Shown piece after piece: positions 1 through 6,720 of a stretch of DNA of 8,495 nt. Origin of the DNA: Methanosarcinales archaeon (GTDB lineage Archaea; Halobacteriota; Methanosarcinia; Methanosarcinales; Methanogasteraceae); assembly GCA_030606635.1 (NCBI GenBank), contig JAUWGA010000077.1:1-8495 (forward strand), read 5' to 3'. The first letter of the stretch is position 1; every line of letters begins with the position of its first letter. Position numbers and translations under genes: made by a program. A model generated the notes under the pieces. The model saw only the letters and a program-made list of their open reading frames with translations. It ran no database searches and had not been told where the DNA came from.

Positions 1-434
1 CCGCCGTAATACCTGCCAACCCCGACTGCCTGCGCCTGCACACCAAGATAACTGGTAAGAAGCGTGCCAACGACCGCAGCAACTCCGATCCGCCAGTCCA
101 CATACGCTCCGAAGAATATCCCGCAGATGATGAAGACATCGGCATACCGGTCGATCACATGATCCAGGAAATCGCCACGCTTGCCCGCGGTTCCTGAACT
201 TCTCGCAAGTTCCCCGTCCATCGCATCCGCGATCCCGTTTAAGAGCACCATCGCACCGGCAGCAAGCACAAGCGTTGTGCTGTCACCCGACACCGCATAC
301 AGTATTCCTGCGCAGATGGCAAAGATAAGGGAGATGACCGACAGGGCATCAGGCGTTATAGCCGTGCGGGACATGCCCCTAACAAGCGGCTTTAGGATGC
401 TTTTTGCATGAGGGCGCAGGGAATCGAGTGACAT
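1..434 (-). CDS. Archaetidylinositol phosphate synthase (CDP-alcohol phosphatidyltransferase), 3' end cut by window
   Basis: Integral membrane enzyme that transfers the CDP-archaeol lipid moiety to myo-inositol 1-phosphate to give archaetidylinositol phosphate, an ether-lipid headgroup step. The 144 visible residues start MSLDSLRPHAKS and carry the whole CDP-alcohol phosphatidyltransferase signature: D70-x2-D73-G74-x2-A77-R78-x8-G87-x3-D91-x3-D95, whose acidic residues bind the metal and the CDP moiety. Hydrophobic segments lie at about 33-48, 54-68, 98-111 and 116-131, fitting the multi-helix fold. The reading frame is still open at base 1, so the C-terminal helices are missing. The ATG lies 7 bp after the npdG stop with no clear Shine-Dalgarno, suggesting co-transcription with npdG. 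The substrate assignment comes from resemblance, from memory, to methanosarcinal sequences (FLDHVIDRYADVFI and the SYLGVQAQA-VGVGRYYGG region). A different headgroup specificity is possible; membership of the family is not in doubt. Confidence 0.88.
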   Translation of the reverse strand, partial: MSLDSLRPHAKSILKPLVRGMSRTAITPDALSVISLIFAICAGILYAVSGDSTTLVLAAGAMVLLNGIADAMDGELARSSGTAGKRGDFLDHVIDRYADVFIICGIFFGAYVDWRIGVAAVVGTLLTSYLGVQAQAVGVGRYYG

Positions 435-441
435 CGTAATC

Positions 442-1095
442 TTACAGGATCTTGATGCTCGGATCTTTCAGGTTATTTAGCATGGCGAGATTGAGCAGCA
501 TTGGTGTTAACGACTCGATCGTCCTTGCTGCTGCGAGCGGACCGGCATCCAGCGGACGCAGGCACTCGATTTCAGCGGTGAGGTCGATCACGGCATCCTT
601 TGAATGGCGATCGTCGCCGCAGATCAGCACATCGCACCTGAATGCGGGATCGAGATTGCACATCCGCCCGGACGCGATTGTATGATATGCCGCAACCACG
701 CAGGTGCCCTCTGGCAGCAGCTCCAGAATCTCCTCTGCCTCACTCCCTTGCGTGGGGGGGCTGTACTCGAAATATTCGGATTTCGTCATCGGAACTACCG
801 GAGAGACGATGATCTGGCGATCGAGTACCGGGCGTATGGTATCGATCACTCCGGAGACATGTTCGTGGGGTACTGTGAGTATGATCATGTCTGCGCCCTC
901 GGCTGCGGTCCTGTTATCAAATCCCAGAATGTTGCCTTTCATTCCTTGACCCGCAAGCGTATCTCTGTAGCTTTCGGCTGCCGCCTCTGCCTTGCCTGCT
1001 TTGCGTGAGCCGATGCGGATGTGGTGGTTTTCTGCCCAGTTAAGCGCAAACCCCTCACCGAAGTCACCGGTCCCGCCAAGAATCGCTATCTTCAT
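442..1095 (-). CDS. npdG: F420H2:NADP+ oxidoreductase (FNO)
   Basis: Cytoplasmic enzyme that moves hydride between reduced coenzyme F420 and NADP+, supplying NADPH for biosynthesis in methanogens and relatives. The 217-residue protein starts MKIAILGGTGDFGEG, an N-terminal Rossmann fold with the dinucleotide loop at residues 7-15. It is followed by GSRKAGKAE (29-37), where the S-R pair is typical of NADP 2'-phosphate recognition. Later blocks (SPVVPMT, CGDDRHSKD, LRPLDAGPLAAARTIESLTP, C-terminal IKIL) match the Archaeoglobus fulgidus FNO sequence as I recall it, and the length is normal. I chose the ATG at 1095 because the family begins at this MKIA strand. A GTG at 1113 would add six residues (HHLGY region) with no support. 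The gene is divergent from the DHH gene, has a TATA-like box at 1149-1157, and is first of a two-gene unit with the lipid synthase gene. Confidence 0.94.
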   Translation of the reverse strand: MKIAILGGTGDFGEGFALNWAENHHIRIGSRKAGKAEAAAESYRDTLAGQGMKGNILGFDNRTAAEGADMIILTVPHEHVSGVIDTIRPVLDRQIIVSPVVPMTKSEYFEYSPPTQGSEAEEILELLPEGTCVVAAYHTIASGRMCNLDPAFRCDVLICGDDRHSKDAVIDLTAEIECLRPLDAGPLAAARTIESLTPMLLNLAMLNNLKDPSIKIL

Positions 1096-1148
1096 ATAAC
1101 CGAGATGGTGCACGCGTCACATTAAGTTTTGGATGGGGGCGGGATGCA

Positions 1149-1157
1149 GTTATATCC
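1149..1157 (-). promoter_or_regulatory. TATA box for npdG
   Basis: On the minus strand this reads GGATATAAC. Its centre is about 25 bp before a predicted start site near 1128, giving a leader of roughly 30 nt to the ATG at 1095. Assigned by position and composition only. Confidence 0.45.
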
Positions 1158-1186
1158 AAGTTCCGGAATAATCTAACCGGCTCCAC

Positions 1187-1195
1187 AAAATATAC
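1187..1195 (+). promoter_or_regulatory. TATA box for the DHH phosphoesterase gene
   Basis: AAAATATAC on the plus strand predicts a transcript start near 1217. That leaves about 32 nt before the ATG at 1249, or about 5 nt before the alternative TTG at 1222. It faces away from the npdG TATA box about 40 bp to the left, so the 153-bp gap holds two separate divergent promoters. Confidence 0.45.
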
Positions 1196-1248
1196 CCGCC
1201 CCAGGTAGCCACATCACACTTTTGAACTCTGACCGCATCTCACATATC

Positions 1249-2205
1249 ATGAACATCGATGAAATAACATTCTATGACCAGATGTTAAACTACCAAAACG
1301 TCCTCTTTCTCGGTCACCGCAATGCCGACCCGGATGCGGTATCGAGTGCGTTTGCGCTTGCCGAGTCTTTCGGCGGCACGGTAGGTGTTGCGGATTATTG
1401 CGGCAGGGTGGCTTCCATGCTGGTCGATCAACTGGAGATCGAGGTCGTGTATGCTCCGGATCCGTCCGACTACGATTTTACGGTGGTTGTGGACACATCG
1501 ACCCAATCGCAATTAAACGATCTGGTGCTCGGCGATTACTGCGTGATCGATCACCATTCGGTATCCCAGTTGATCGATGATGCAAGCTTCTACCTGCACC
1601 GGCTTGCCGGCTCGACTGCGGAGATCGTAGTTGACGTCCTGAAATGCATGGACGCTCCGATCAGGGAGCGCACCGCGCTTGCACTCATGACCGGCATCAT
1701 CACAGACACCGGGCATTTCAAACACGCCACGACAGGTTCGTTTCGGGCGATTTCCGACCTCATAGACCGGGGCGGGGTAAGTTACAGCGAGGCTCTCGAC
1801 CTGCTCGCGAGCACGCCACAGGACCTCTCGATGCGCACCACTGTACTCGAATCAGCAAACCGCGCCAATATCCTGAAGCTCGATGACTGGATCTTCGCCA
1901 TCTCAGAGTCGGATTCGTTCGGGGCTGCCGTTGCCACTGCGCTTACAAACATCGGTGCGGACATCTCATTCGTGGGAACGGCGGGGGATGGGATAACGAA
2001 GGTGAGCGGACGTGCAAAGCGGGATGCGATCAGATGCGGCATCAATCTCGGGGAGATGATGCGTGACATCAGTCTCGAGTACCACGGCTCTGGCGGTGGA
2101 CATGCTGGCGCTGCCGGGATGGAAGTGGTCGGAACTTCCGGAGCAGTGCTCAACCGGTGCGTCGAGGAGTCAACCAGCATTCTTAAAGGGGTGAGCCGGA
2201 ATTAG
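1249..2205 (+). CDS. DHH/DHHA1 family phosphoesterase (NrnA/RecJ-like)
   Basis: Predicted soluble, manganese-dependent phosphodiesterase or phosphatase, 318 residues. All motifs are present in order: HRNADPDA (23-30, motif I), VVVDT at about 84-88 (motif II), IDHH with D101-H102-H103 (motif III), GIITDTGHF (149-157, motif IV, D153), and the C-terminal DHHA1 substrate-binding signature GGGHAGAAG (282-290). This two-domain layout and length match the oligoribonuclease/pAp phosphatase (NrnA) branch rather than full-length RecJ. The substrate (nanoRNA, pAp or a cyclic dinucleotide product) cannot be read from the sequence. I prefer the ATG at 1249. A TTG at 1222 is in frame, adds nine residues (NSDRISHI region), and lies closer to the expected transcript start, so it remains possible. 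No Shine-Dalgarno is visible for either. It is transcribed alone and converges with the rpsB unit. Confidence 0.88.
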   Translation: MNIDEITFYDQMLNYQNVLFLGHRNADPDAVSSAFALAESFGGTVGVADYCGRVASMLVDQLEIEVVYAPDPSDYDFTVVVDTSTQSQLNDLVLGDYCVIDHHSVSQLIDDASFYLHRLAGSTAEIVVDVLKCMDAPIRERTALALMTGIITDTGHFKHATTGSFRAISDLIDRGGVSYSEALDLLASTPQDLSMRTTVLESANRANILKLDDWIFAISESDSFGAAVATALTNIGADISFVGTAGDGITKVSGRAKRDAIRCGINLGEMMRDISLEYHGSGGGHAGAAGMEVVGTSGAVLNRCVEESTSILKGVSRN

Positions 2206-2243
2206 TCACAGCGGTACAACTCGAACTGTTAAGAGGAATCAAT

Positions 2244-2337
2244 AGATTTCGTGGCAGCCAAATTCGCGATATTTGTAGGCATTCGTGATTTTATGCCTCC
2301 GGCGCTGTTCACTACGCACACAGTCACGAATTTCACA
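2244..2337. repeat. Degenerate ATTCGTGA-like repeats in the convergent gap
   Basis: The 166-bp gap between the DHH gene and the Uri gene holds related short words: AAATTCGCGA at 2260-2269, ATTCGTGA at 2281-2288, and inverted TCACGAATTT at 2324-2333. ATTCGTGA and TCACGAAT form an exact 8-bp inverted repeat with a 35-nt spacer. AAATTCGCGA pairs with the same right arm with one mismatch. Both flanking genes end here, so a transcript-end structure is possible, but there is no T-run and the arms are short. Confidence 0.35.
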
Positions 2338-2371
2338 AATCCGGTAATCGACAGAACTAAACCTGGATTCT

Positions 2372-2848
2372 TTAGACGGTGTCAGTTGCAGCCAGCCGCG
2401 AGGGCCCCAGCCGCTCGGGGGAGAGCCCTGCATCACGATGTGCCTGCATGACCGTGTCCAGCAGATTCTCGTACTCGGAAGCGAAATGCAGGTGTGACGT
2501 GCACGAGCAGTCGGTGCAGCCGAATCCCGGGACTGGTTCGCATGCAAGACCGATCCCCTTCGCGACAGAGCATTCGAGATCCCGGTCGGTTGATGATGCC
2601 ACTGCGCACCGGAACGATGTGATCGGCAGCAGGTGATCGATATGCCACTTTCGGGTCATATTCCTGCCGTACAATACATTCAGGTGGCGATAGATCCGTT
2701 TGAATCCGCCAGACCCGCGGGCTGATCCAGTGTACGCATAATATCCACTCTTAAGATGCAAAATCCCAAGTCTTCCCACCTCCCAGGAGGTACTTTCGTG
2801 CAACTGTAGGATCAGCGTGTAGATCCCTTTGTCATAACTCGGATTCAA
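2372..2848 (-). CDS. GIY-YIG nuclease-like protein, Uri/DUF123 (COG1833) family
   Basis: The 158-residue protein has a GIY-YIG domain of the DUF123 (Uri) type: G8-I9-Y10 in the first strand and a Y-x-G variant of the second motif in YYAYTGSA (36-43). KWHIDHLL (67-74) and E92, a candidate for the metal-binding glutamate, follow. The block CTDCSC (C111, C114, C116) with SHLHF after it is typical of this family and could bind metal. Its cellular role is unknown; nuclease activity is inferred from the fold only. The gene overlaps the end of rpsB by 17 bp and so is translated from the same mRNA. The start is TTG at 2848: an in-frame TAG lies three codons upstream and no ATG falls before the GIY strand. 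A GAGG sits 3 nt ahead of the TTG. Confidence 0.85.
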   Translation of the reverse strand: MNPSYDKGIYTLILQLHESTSWEVGRLGILHLKSGYYAYTGSARGSGGFKRIYRHLNVLYGRNMTRKWHIDHLLPITSFRCAVASSTDRDLECSVAKGIGLACEPVPGFGCTDCSCTSHLHFASEYENLLDTVMQAHRDAGLSPERLGPSRLAATDTV

Positions 2849-3449
2849 AGTCCTCTATGGTGTAATTGAAGTTCGCTTTGCCATTTATAGAGAACATCTC
2901 CTTTGTCAGAAGCCAGTATATCATTGCAAGCGATTTTCTTCCCTTGTTATTGGTCGGGATCACCAGATCCACATTCGCTGTCGAGTTGTTAGTATCGCAC
3001 AGCCCGATCACTGGGATGCCGATGCTGACCGCCTCTGTGATCGCCTGTGCATCGCCGGTCGGATCGGTCGCCACAATGATCTCAGGTTCGATATAGCGGG
3101 CATACTGTGGGTTGGTCAGCGTGCCAGGCACGAACCTGCCCGTGATTGCGGTCGCGCCGGCAATTTTTGCAAATACGGCTGAAGGACGCTGCCCGTACTG
3201 ACGCGCCGATATGACAAGGATCTTCTGTGGCGGGTATCGCGCAAGCAGTTGGGATGCTGCGCGGATGCGCTTATCGGTCGTCTCCACGTCAAGCACATAC
3301 AGCCCATCGGTGCGAACCCGGTAGATGAACCGGTGCATGTCCCCGGTCTTCTGCTGGGTGCCGATATGGATTCCAGCAGCAAGATACTCCTCGAGCGGTA
3401 CAATTGGCTCGTACACTATCTCATTTTGTCCGTTGTTTTCTTCATCCAA
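2832..3449 (-). CDS. rpsB: Small-subunit ribosomal protein S2 (uS2), archaeal type
   Basis: Structural protein of the 30S subunit. The archaeal/eukaryotic form is recognised from LEEYLAAGIHIGTQQKTGDM, then FIYRVRTDGLYVLDVETTDKRI, ISARQYGQRPSAVFA, ITGRFVPGTLTNP, EIIVATDPTGDAQAITEA and GIPVIGLCDTNN, with the usual length of about 205 residues. The start is probably TTG at 3449: a perfect AGGTGA Shine-Dalgarno lies at 3455-3460, 5 nt upstream. The longer GTG option at 3458 sits inside that Shine-Dalgarno and is less likely; it would add three residues. The gene has its own TATA box shared with raSEA and is followed by the overlapping Uri gene. It is not embedded in the RNA polymerase/ribosomal protein cluster where archaeal S2 is often found, at least within this window. 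Confidence 0.95.
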   Translation of the reverse strand: MDEENNGQNEIVYEPIVPLEEYLAAGIHIGTQQKTGDMHRFIYRVRTDGLYVLDVETTDKRIRAASQLLARYPPQKILVISARQYGQRPSAVFAKIAGATAITGRFVPGTLTNPQYARYIEPEIIVATDPTGDAQAITEAVSIGIPVIGLCDTNNSTANVDLVIPTNNKGRKSLAMIYWLLTKEMFSINGKANFNYTIEDFESEL

Positions 3450-3454
3450 GCAAT

Positions 3455-3460
3455 TCACCT
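3455..3460 (-). promoter_or_regulatory. Shine-Dalgarno that fixes the rpsB TTG start
   Basis: AGGTGA on the minus strand is a full complement of the archaeal 16S rRNA tail core. It lies 5 nt from the TTG at 3449 and overlaps the alternative GTG at 3458, so it argues for the shorter protein. Confidence 0.6.
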
Positions 3461-3500
3461 ATGTTATCGTGTTCGATTTTGTAACATCTGGAGGATCAAG

Positions 3501-3511
3501 GGATATATACC
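3501..3511. promoter_or_regulatory. Near-palindromic TATA box shared by rpsB and raSEA
   Basis: The plus strand reads GGATATATACC and the minus strand GGTATATATCC. The centre near 3506 is about 27 bp before the raSEA ATG at 3533, which predicts a leaderless raSEA mRNA. In the other direction it predicts an rpsB start near 3481, with a leader of about 30 nt that carries the AGGTGA. The spacing suits both genes. A weaker box, ATCATATACC, lies at 3521-3530. Confidence 0.55.
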
Positions 3512-3532
3512 TTATCATCGATCATATACCAG

Positions 3533-4555
3533 ATGAAAAAAAAAGAATATTCGCCGGATAAGCCGGTTGCGGCATGGACTTCGACAGATCGGCTACCGGA
3601 TGGCGTGATACCATCGCTGACCATGATCCTCAGGACGCATGGCTGCTACCGGAGCCGGGGCGGGGAGGAATGCACGATGTGTGGTTTTGCAAGCGACAGT
3701 GCAACCGTGCCGCCGTCGCCTGATGATCTGGTAGCGCAGTTCCGTGATGCGCTTGCCCGCCGCCCGGATGGGAAGTTCATGGTGAAGATATTCACATCAG
3801 GCAGTTTTCTCGACGCGTCCGAAGTGCCGCTTGAAGCGAGATCAATGATTCTTGAGGAACTTGAGAGCGATTCCGATGTTTCAAAGGTGTTAATCGAGAC
3901 GAGACCCGAATTTGTGACACAAAAGGCAGTTGCTGCCTGCAAAGAGAGAATCCGGAAGGACTTCGAAATTGCGATCGGGGTCGAGACGAGCAGCGATGAG
4001 ATCAGAGATGTCTGCATCAACAAAGGGTTCTCGTTTGAGGATTTTATCCGTGCAAGCGAGGTCGCACACCAGCACGATGCGACTGTCAAGGCGTATCTGC
4101 TTCTAAAGCCGCCGTTCCTGTCCGAAGGTGCTGCAATCCGGGACATGGTCAGGTCAGTGCGCGATGTATCGGGATATGCAGAGACCGTCTCGATCAATCT
4201 ATGCAATGTCCAGAGAGGGACGTTTGTTTCGAAACTCCAAAGACGCGGCGAGTACCGCCCGCCATGGCTCTGGAGTGCGATAGCGGTGCTCCGGGACGCG
4301 AAGAGGGAGAATCCTGACCTGATCATCACGTCCGATCCGGTCGGCGCGGGTTCGAGGTACGGACCGCACAACTGCGGCAGATGCGATCGTGATGCCGCTG
4401 GCGCGATCAACCGGTTCTCGCTAACGCAAGATATCTCTGATCTCGAGAATCCCGAGATTGTGTGCGACTGTGCGCATCTGTGGCAGAAGGTGGTGGAACT
4501 TGAGGATGTGTCGTATGGCGCGCCGCTTGCACGCCGCGTCAGGGCACGACCATAA
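3533..4555 (+). CDS. raSEA: Archaeosine biosynthesis radical SAM protein RaSEA
   Basis: RaSEA works with ArcS on position 15 of archaeal tRNA. ArcS joins lysine to preQ0, and RaSEA then cleaves the adduct by radical SAM chemistry to leave archaeosine. The 340-residue protein shows the family's cluster motif C38-x8-C47-x2-C50 (HGCYRSRGGEECTMCGF), which differs from the classical Cx3Cx2C spacing. Radical SAM barrel blocks follow: MVKIFTSGSFLD, VLIETRPEFV, IAIGVETSSDEIRD and YLLLKPPFLSE. A C-terminal cysteine set, C281, C284, C311 and C313, follows the motif GPHNCGRCD and may hold a second metal. The ATG at 3533 has no Shine-Dalgarno and lies about 27 bp from the TATA box, consistent with leaderless translation. 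Codons 2-4 are all AAA in an A9 run. metG starts 35 bp after the stop. ArcS is not in this window. Confidence 0.92.
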   Translation: MKKKEYSPDKPVAAWTSTDRLPDGVIPSLTMILRTHGCYRSRGGEECTMCGFASDSATVPPSPDDLVAQFRDALARRPDGKFMVKIFTSGSFLDASEVPLEARSMILEELESDSDVSKVLIETRPEFVTQKAVAACKERIRKDFEIAIGVETSSDEIRDVCINKGFSFEDFIRASEVAHQHDATVKAYLLLKPPFLSEGAAIRDMVRSVRDVSGYAETVSINLCNVQRGTFVSKLQRRGEYRPPWLWSAIAVLRDAKRENPDLIITSDPVGAGSRYGPHNCGRCDRDAAGAINRFSLTQDISDLENPEIVCDCAHLWQKVVELEDVSYGAPLARRVRARP

Positions 4556-4565
4556 GGAATATATC
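4556..4565 (+). promoter_or_regulatory. TATA box for metG
   Basis: GGAATATATC lies directly after the raSEA stop codon, with its centre about 30 bp before the metG ATG at 4591. The predicted transcript start is within a few bases of the ATG, so metG can be made as a nearly leaderless mRNA independently of raSEA read-through. Confidence 0.5.
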
Positions 4566-4590
4566 ATCCACGCCCAAAAACCAGTACTCG

Positions 4591-6582
4591 ATGCAGAGAA
4601 GAACACTCGTCACATGCGGACTGCCGTATGCGAACGGACCCGCGCATATCGGGCATCTCAGGACGTATATCCCGGCCGACCTGTTCGTGCGGTCGCTTCG
4701 GAAACAGGGGAAGGATACGACGTTTGTATGCGGATCCGATGCGCATGGCACGCCGATCGTAATCAATGCAGAGGAGCTCGGCGTAACGCCGGCAGAACTT
4801 GTACAAAAGTATCACGATCATTTTGATGAGACTTTCAAGTCACTAAATATCATATTCGACAAATTCGGAAACACTGAATCCGATACGAACCACAACCGCA
4901 CCACAGAGATCGTGAATACGCTGATTGCGAATGGTTATGTCTTTTCGCAGAGTATCGAACTCGCATACTGCCCGACATGCGATCGATTTTTACCTGACAG
5001 GTATGTCGAAGGCGTGTGCCCCGACTGCGGCGCTGTGGCGCGGGGTGATGAGTGCGATCAGGGCTGCGGCAAGCATCTTGAGCCCGGGGAGATTCTTGAG
5101 CCGCTATGCAAGATATGCAGAAGCAGAGCAGAATACCGGATACAGGAGCACTTCTTTTTCAAATTATCAGAGTTCAAAGAGTTTCTTTCGGATTATCTTG
5201 ACAAACTTGGCGGCACATCGAATGCAAGGAATTATGCAAAGGGATGGGTCGAAGGGGAACTGCATGACTGGTGCATCACGAGAAATCTCGAATGGGGCGT
5301 CCGGTTTCCTGATCATGAGAATCTGGTGGTCTATGTCTGGGTGGACGCGCCGATCGGCTATATCTCGTTTACAGAGGAGTGGGCAGGCGAGCACGGGGTC
5401 GACTGGAAGAAATACTGGATGAACCCGGACGGAGGTACCGATATCATCCATTTCATCGGCGGAGACATCATCTACCACCACTGCATCTTCTGGCCAGCCC
5501 TCCTCAAGGGCGCAGGATACACGCTTCCAAGAGCGGTTGTCGCATCGGGAATGGTCAAGATCGGGGACAAGACGTTCTCGAAGAGCCGGGGGTACGTTGT
5601 CTGGGTAACCGACGATTATCTCGACAAGGGCTTCCATCCCGACCTGCTGCGGTACTATCTTGCAAGCTACACCTCGCACACGAAGGAACTGAACTTCTCG
5701 TGGAAGGTTTTCCAGGAGAAGGTGAACAACGAACTCGTCGGGACGCTCGGCAATTTCGTCTACCGCACACTGCTCTTCGCGCACAAGAACTTTGGAACGG
5801 TTCCTGATGGGGATATCGATCCGGAGGTCATGGAGAAAATCGGGGATGCGAAGGATGCTGTGATCGCGGCGTTTAATGAATACGAGTTTAAACGCGGCAT
5901 CGATGCTGCGATGAACCTTGCTGCGTTTGGCAATGTCTATTTCCAGTCAAACGAGCCGTGGCAACTGATAAAGACGGACGCGCATAGTGCAGGGAAGGTC
6001 GTCAGGAACTGCCTCCAGATCGTGAAAGCCCTTGCCGTATTATTTGAGCCGGTGATGCCGGCGACGGCATCTGCCGCATGGGATCAGGTCGGCATGGACG
6101 CGGGGCTTGATGGTGCTTCGTACGATGAAGCGACAGCAGAGATTGCAGTCGGGCAGCCGATACCGACGCCTGCGATGCTCTTTGCAAAGATCGAGGACAA
6201 AACGATACAGGAGATGGAAGAGATTCTCGAGAAACGGGTCAGCGAGGCAACAAAGAAGAAACACGTCACTTTCGAAGAGTTTTCAGAACTGGACATCCGC
6301 ATCGGCACGATCGTTTCCGCCGAACCCATCAAGAAATCGAAGAAACTTCTGAGACTGCTTGTCGATCTTGGCGAGACTCGGGATCGGCAGATCATTGCCG
6401 GCATCGCAGAGACCCACAATCCTGATGATCTGGCTGGAAGGCAGGTTGTGGTGCTTGCAAACATGCAGCCAGCCAAGTTATTCGGCGTCGAATCACGGGG
6501 CATGATCCTTGCAGGCGACTCTGACGGCGCAATCCTGCTCATGCCAGAGCGTGAGGTTCCGGCTGGAACAGCGGTTGCGTGA
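4591..6582 (+). CDS. metG: Methionyl-tRNA synthetase with fused C-terminal tRNA-binding domain
   Basis: Class I synthetase that activates methionine and charges initiator and elongator tRNA-Met in the cytoplasm. The 663-residue protein opens with MQRRTLVTCGLPYANGP and carries HIGH at 19-22. A connective zinc insert has four cysteine pairs: C127/C130, C143/C146, C155/C159 and C173/C176, the pattern for two zinc knuckles. The second signature is T328-F-S-K-S332 inside GDKTFSKSRG, where the usual first lysine of KMSKS is threonine and a lysine lies one residue earlier. An anticodon-binding helical domain follows the Rossmann part. Residues about 560-663, from EEFSELDIRIGTIV to the end, are an EMAP II/Trbp111-type OB-fold that binds tRNA, here fused rather than encoded separately. 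The ATG has no Shine-Dalgarno and follows a TATA box. This is the last clear housekeeping gene before the accessory right end. Confidence 0.96.
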   Translation: MQRRTLVTCGLPYANGPAHIGHLRTYIPADLFVRSLRKQGKDTTFVCGSDAHGTPIVINAEELGVTPAELVQKYHDHFDETFKSLNIIFDKFGNTESDTNHNRTTEIVNTLIANGYVFSQSIELAYCPTCDRFLPDRYVEGVCPDCGAVARGDECDQGCGKHLEPGEILEPLCKICRSRAEYRIQEHFFFKLSEFKEFLSDYLDKLGGTSNARNYAKGWVEGELHDWCITRNLEWGVRFPDHENLVVYVWVDAPIGYISFTEEWAGEHGVDWKKYWMNPDGGTDIIHFIGGDIIYHHCIFWPALLKGAGYTLPRAVVASGMVKIGDKTFSKSRGYVVWVTDDYLDKGFHPDLLRYYLASYTSHTKELNFSWKVFQEKVNNELVGTLGNFVYRTLLFAHKNFGTVPDGDIDPEVMEKIGDAKDAVIAAFNEYEFKRGIDAAMNLAAFGNVYFQSNEPWQLIKTDAHSAGKVVRNCLQIVKALAVLFEPVMPATASAAWDQVGMDAGLDGASYDEATAEIAVGQPIPTPAMLFAKIEDKTIQEMEEILEKRVSEATKKKHVTFEEFSELDIRIGTIVSAEPIKKSKKLLRLLVDLGETRDRQIIAGIAETHNPDDLAGRQVVVLANMQPAKLFGVESRGMILAGDSDGAILLMPEREVPAGTAVA

Positions 6583-6596
6583 CGTTGAGCGGATAT

Positions 6597-6618
6597 GGAG
6601 GGGGGGAGCGATCCCTCC
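6597..6618 (+). terminator. GC-rich stem-loop 15 bp after metG, possible transcript end
   Basis: GGAGGG (6597-6602) pairs with CCCTCC (6613-6618) around a 10-nt loop, with alternative registers because of the G-run. The position just after the metG stop suits a 3' end. No T-run follows, which archaeal terminators usually need, so the call is weak. Confidence 0.3.
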
Positions 6619-6720
6619 CAACCGAAGTACCGACCGCAACGACAACGGCAACTCGGGGCAGCCTCGAGAGATAGAGAGATAGAACCTGCTTAGTAGTGTT
6701 ATTGAGTTTTCACGAAATTG

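Noticed and set aside
1782..2180. 132-codon minus-strand frame inside the DHH gene
   Set aside because: It is a shadow frame: the sense strand carries all DHH and DHHA1 motifs, and the antisense product is S/P/R-rich.
3646..4410. 254-codon minus-strand frame inside raSEA
   Set aside because: It is a shadow of raSEA. The sense frame has the radical SAM motifs and the promoter, while the antisense frame has no motif.
5167..5784. 205-codon minus-strand frame inside metG
   Set aside because: It is a shadow frame opposite the catalytic core of MetRS with no independent support.
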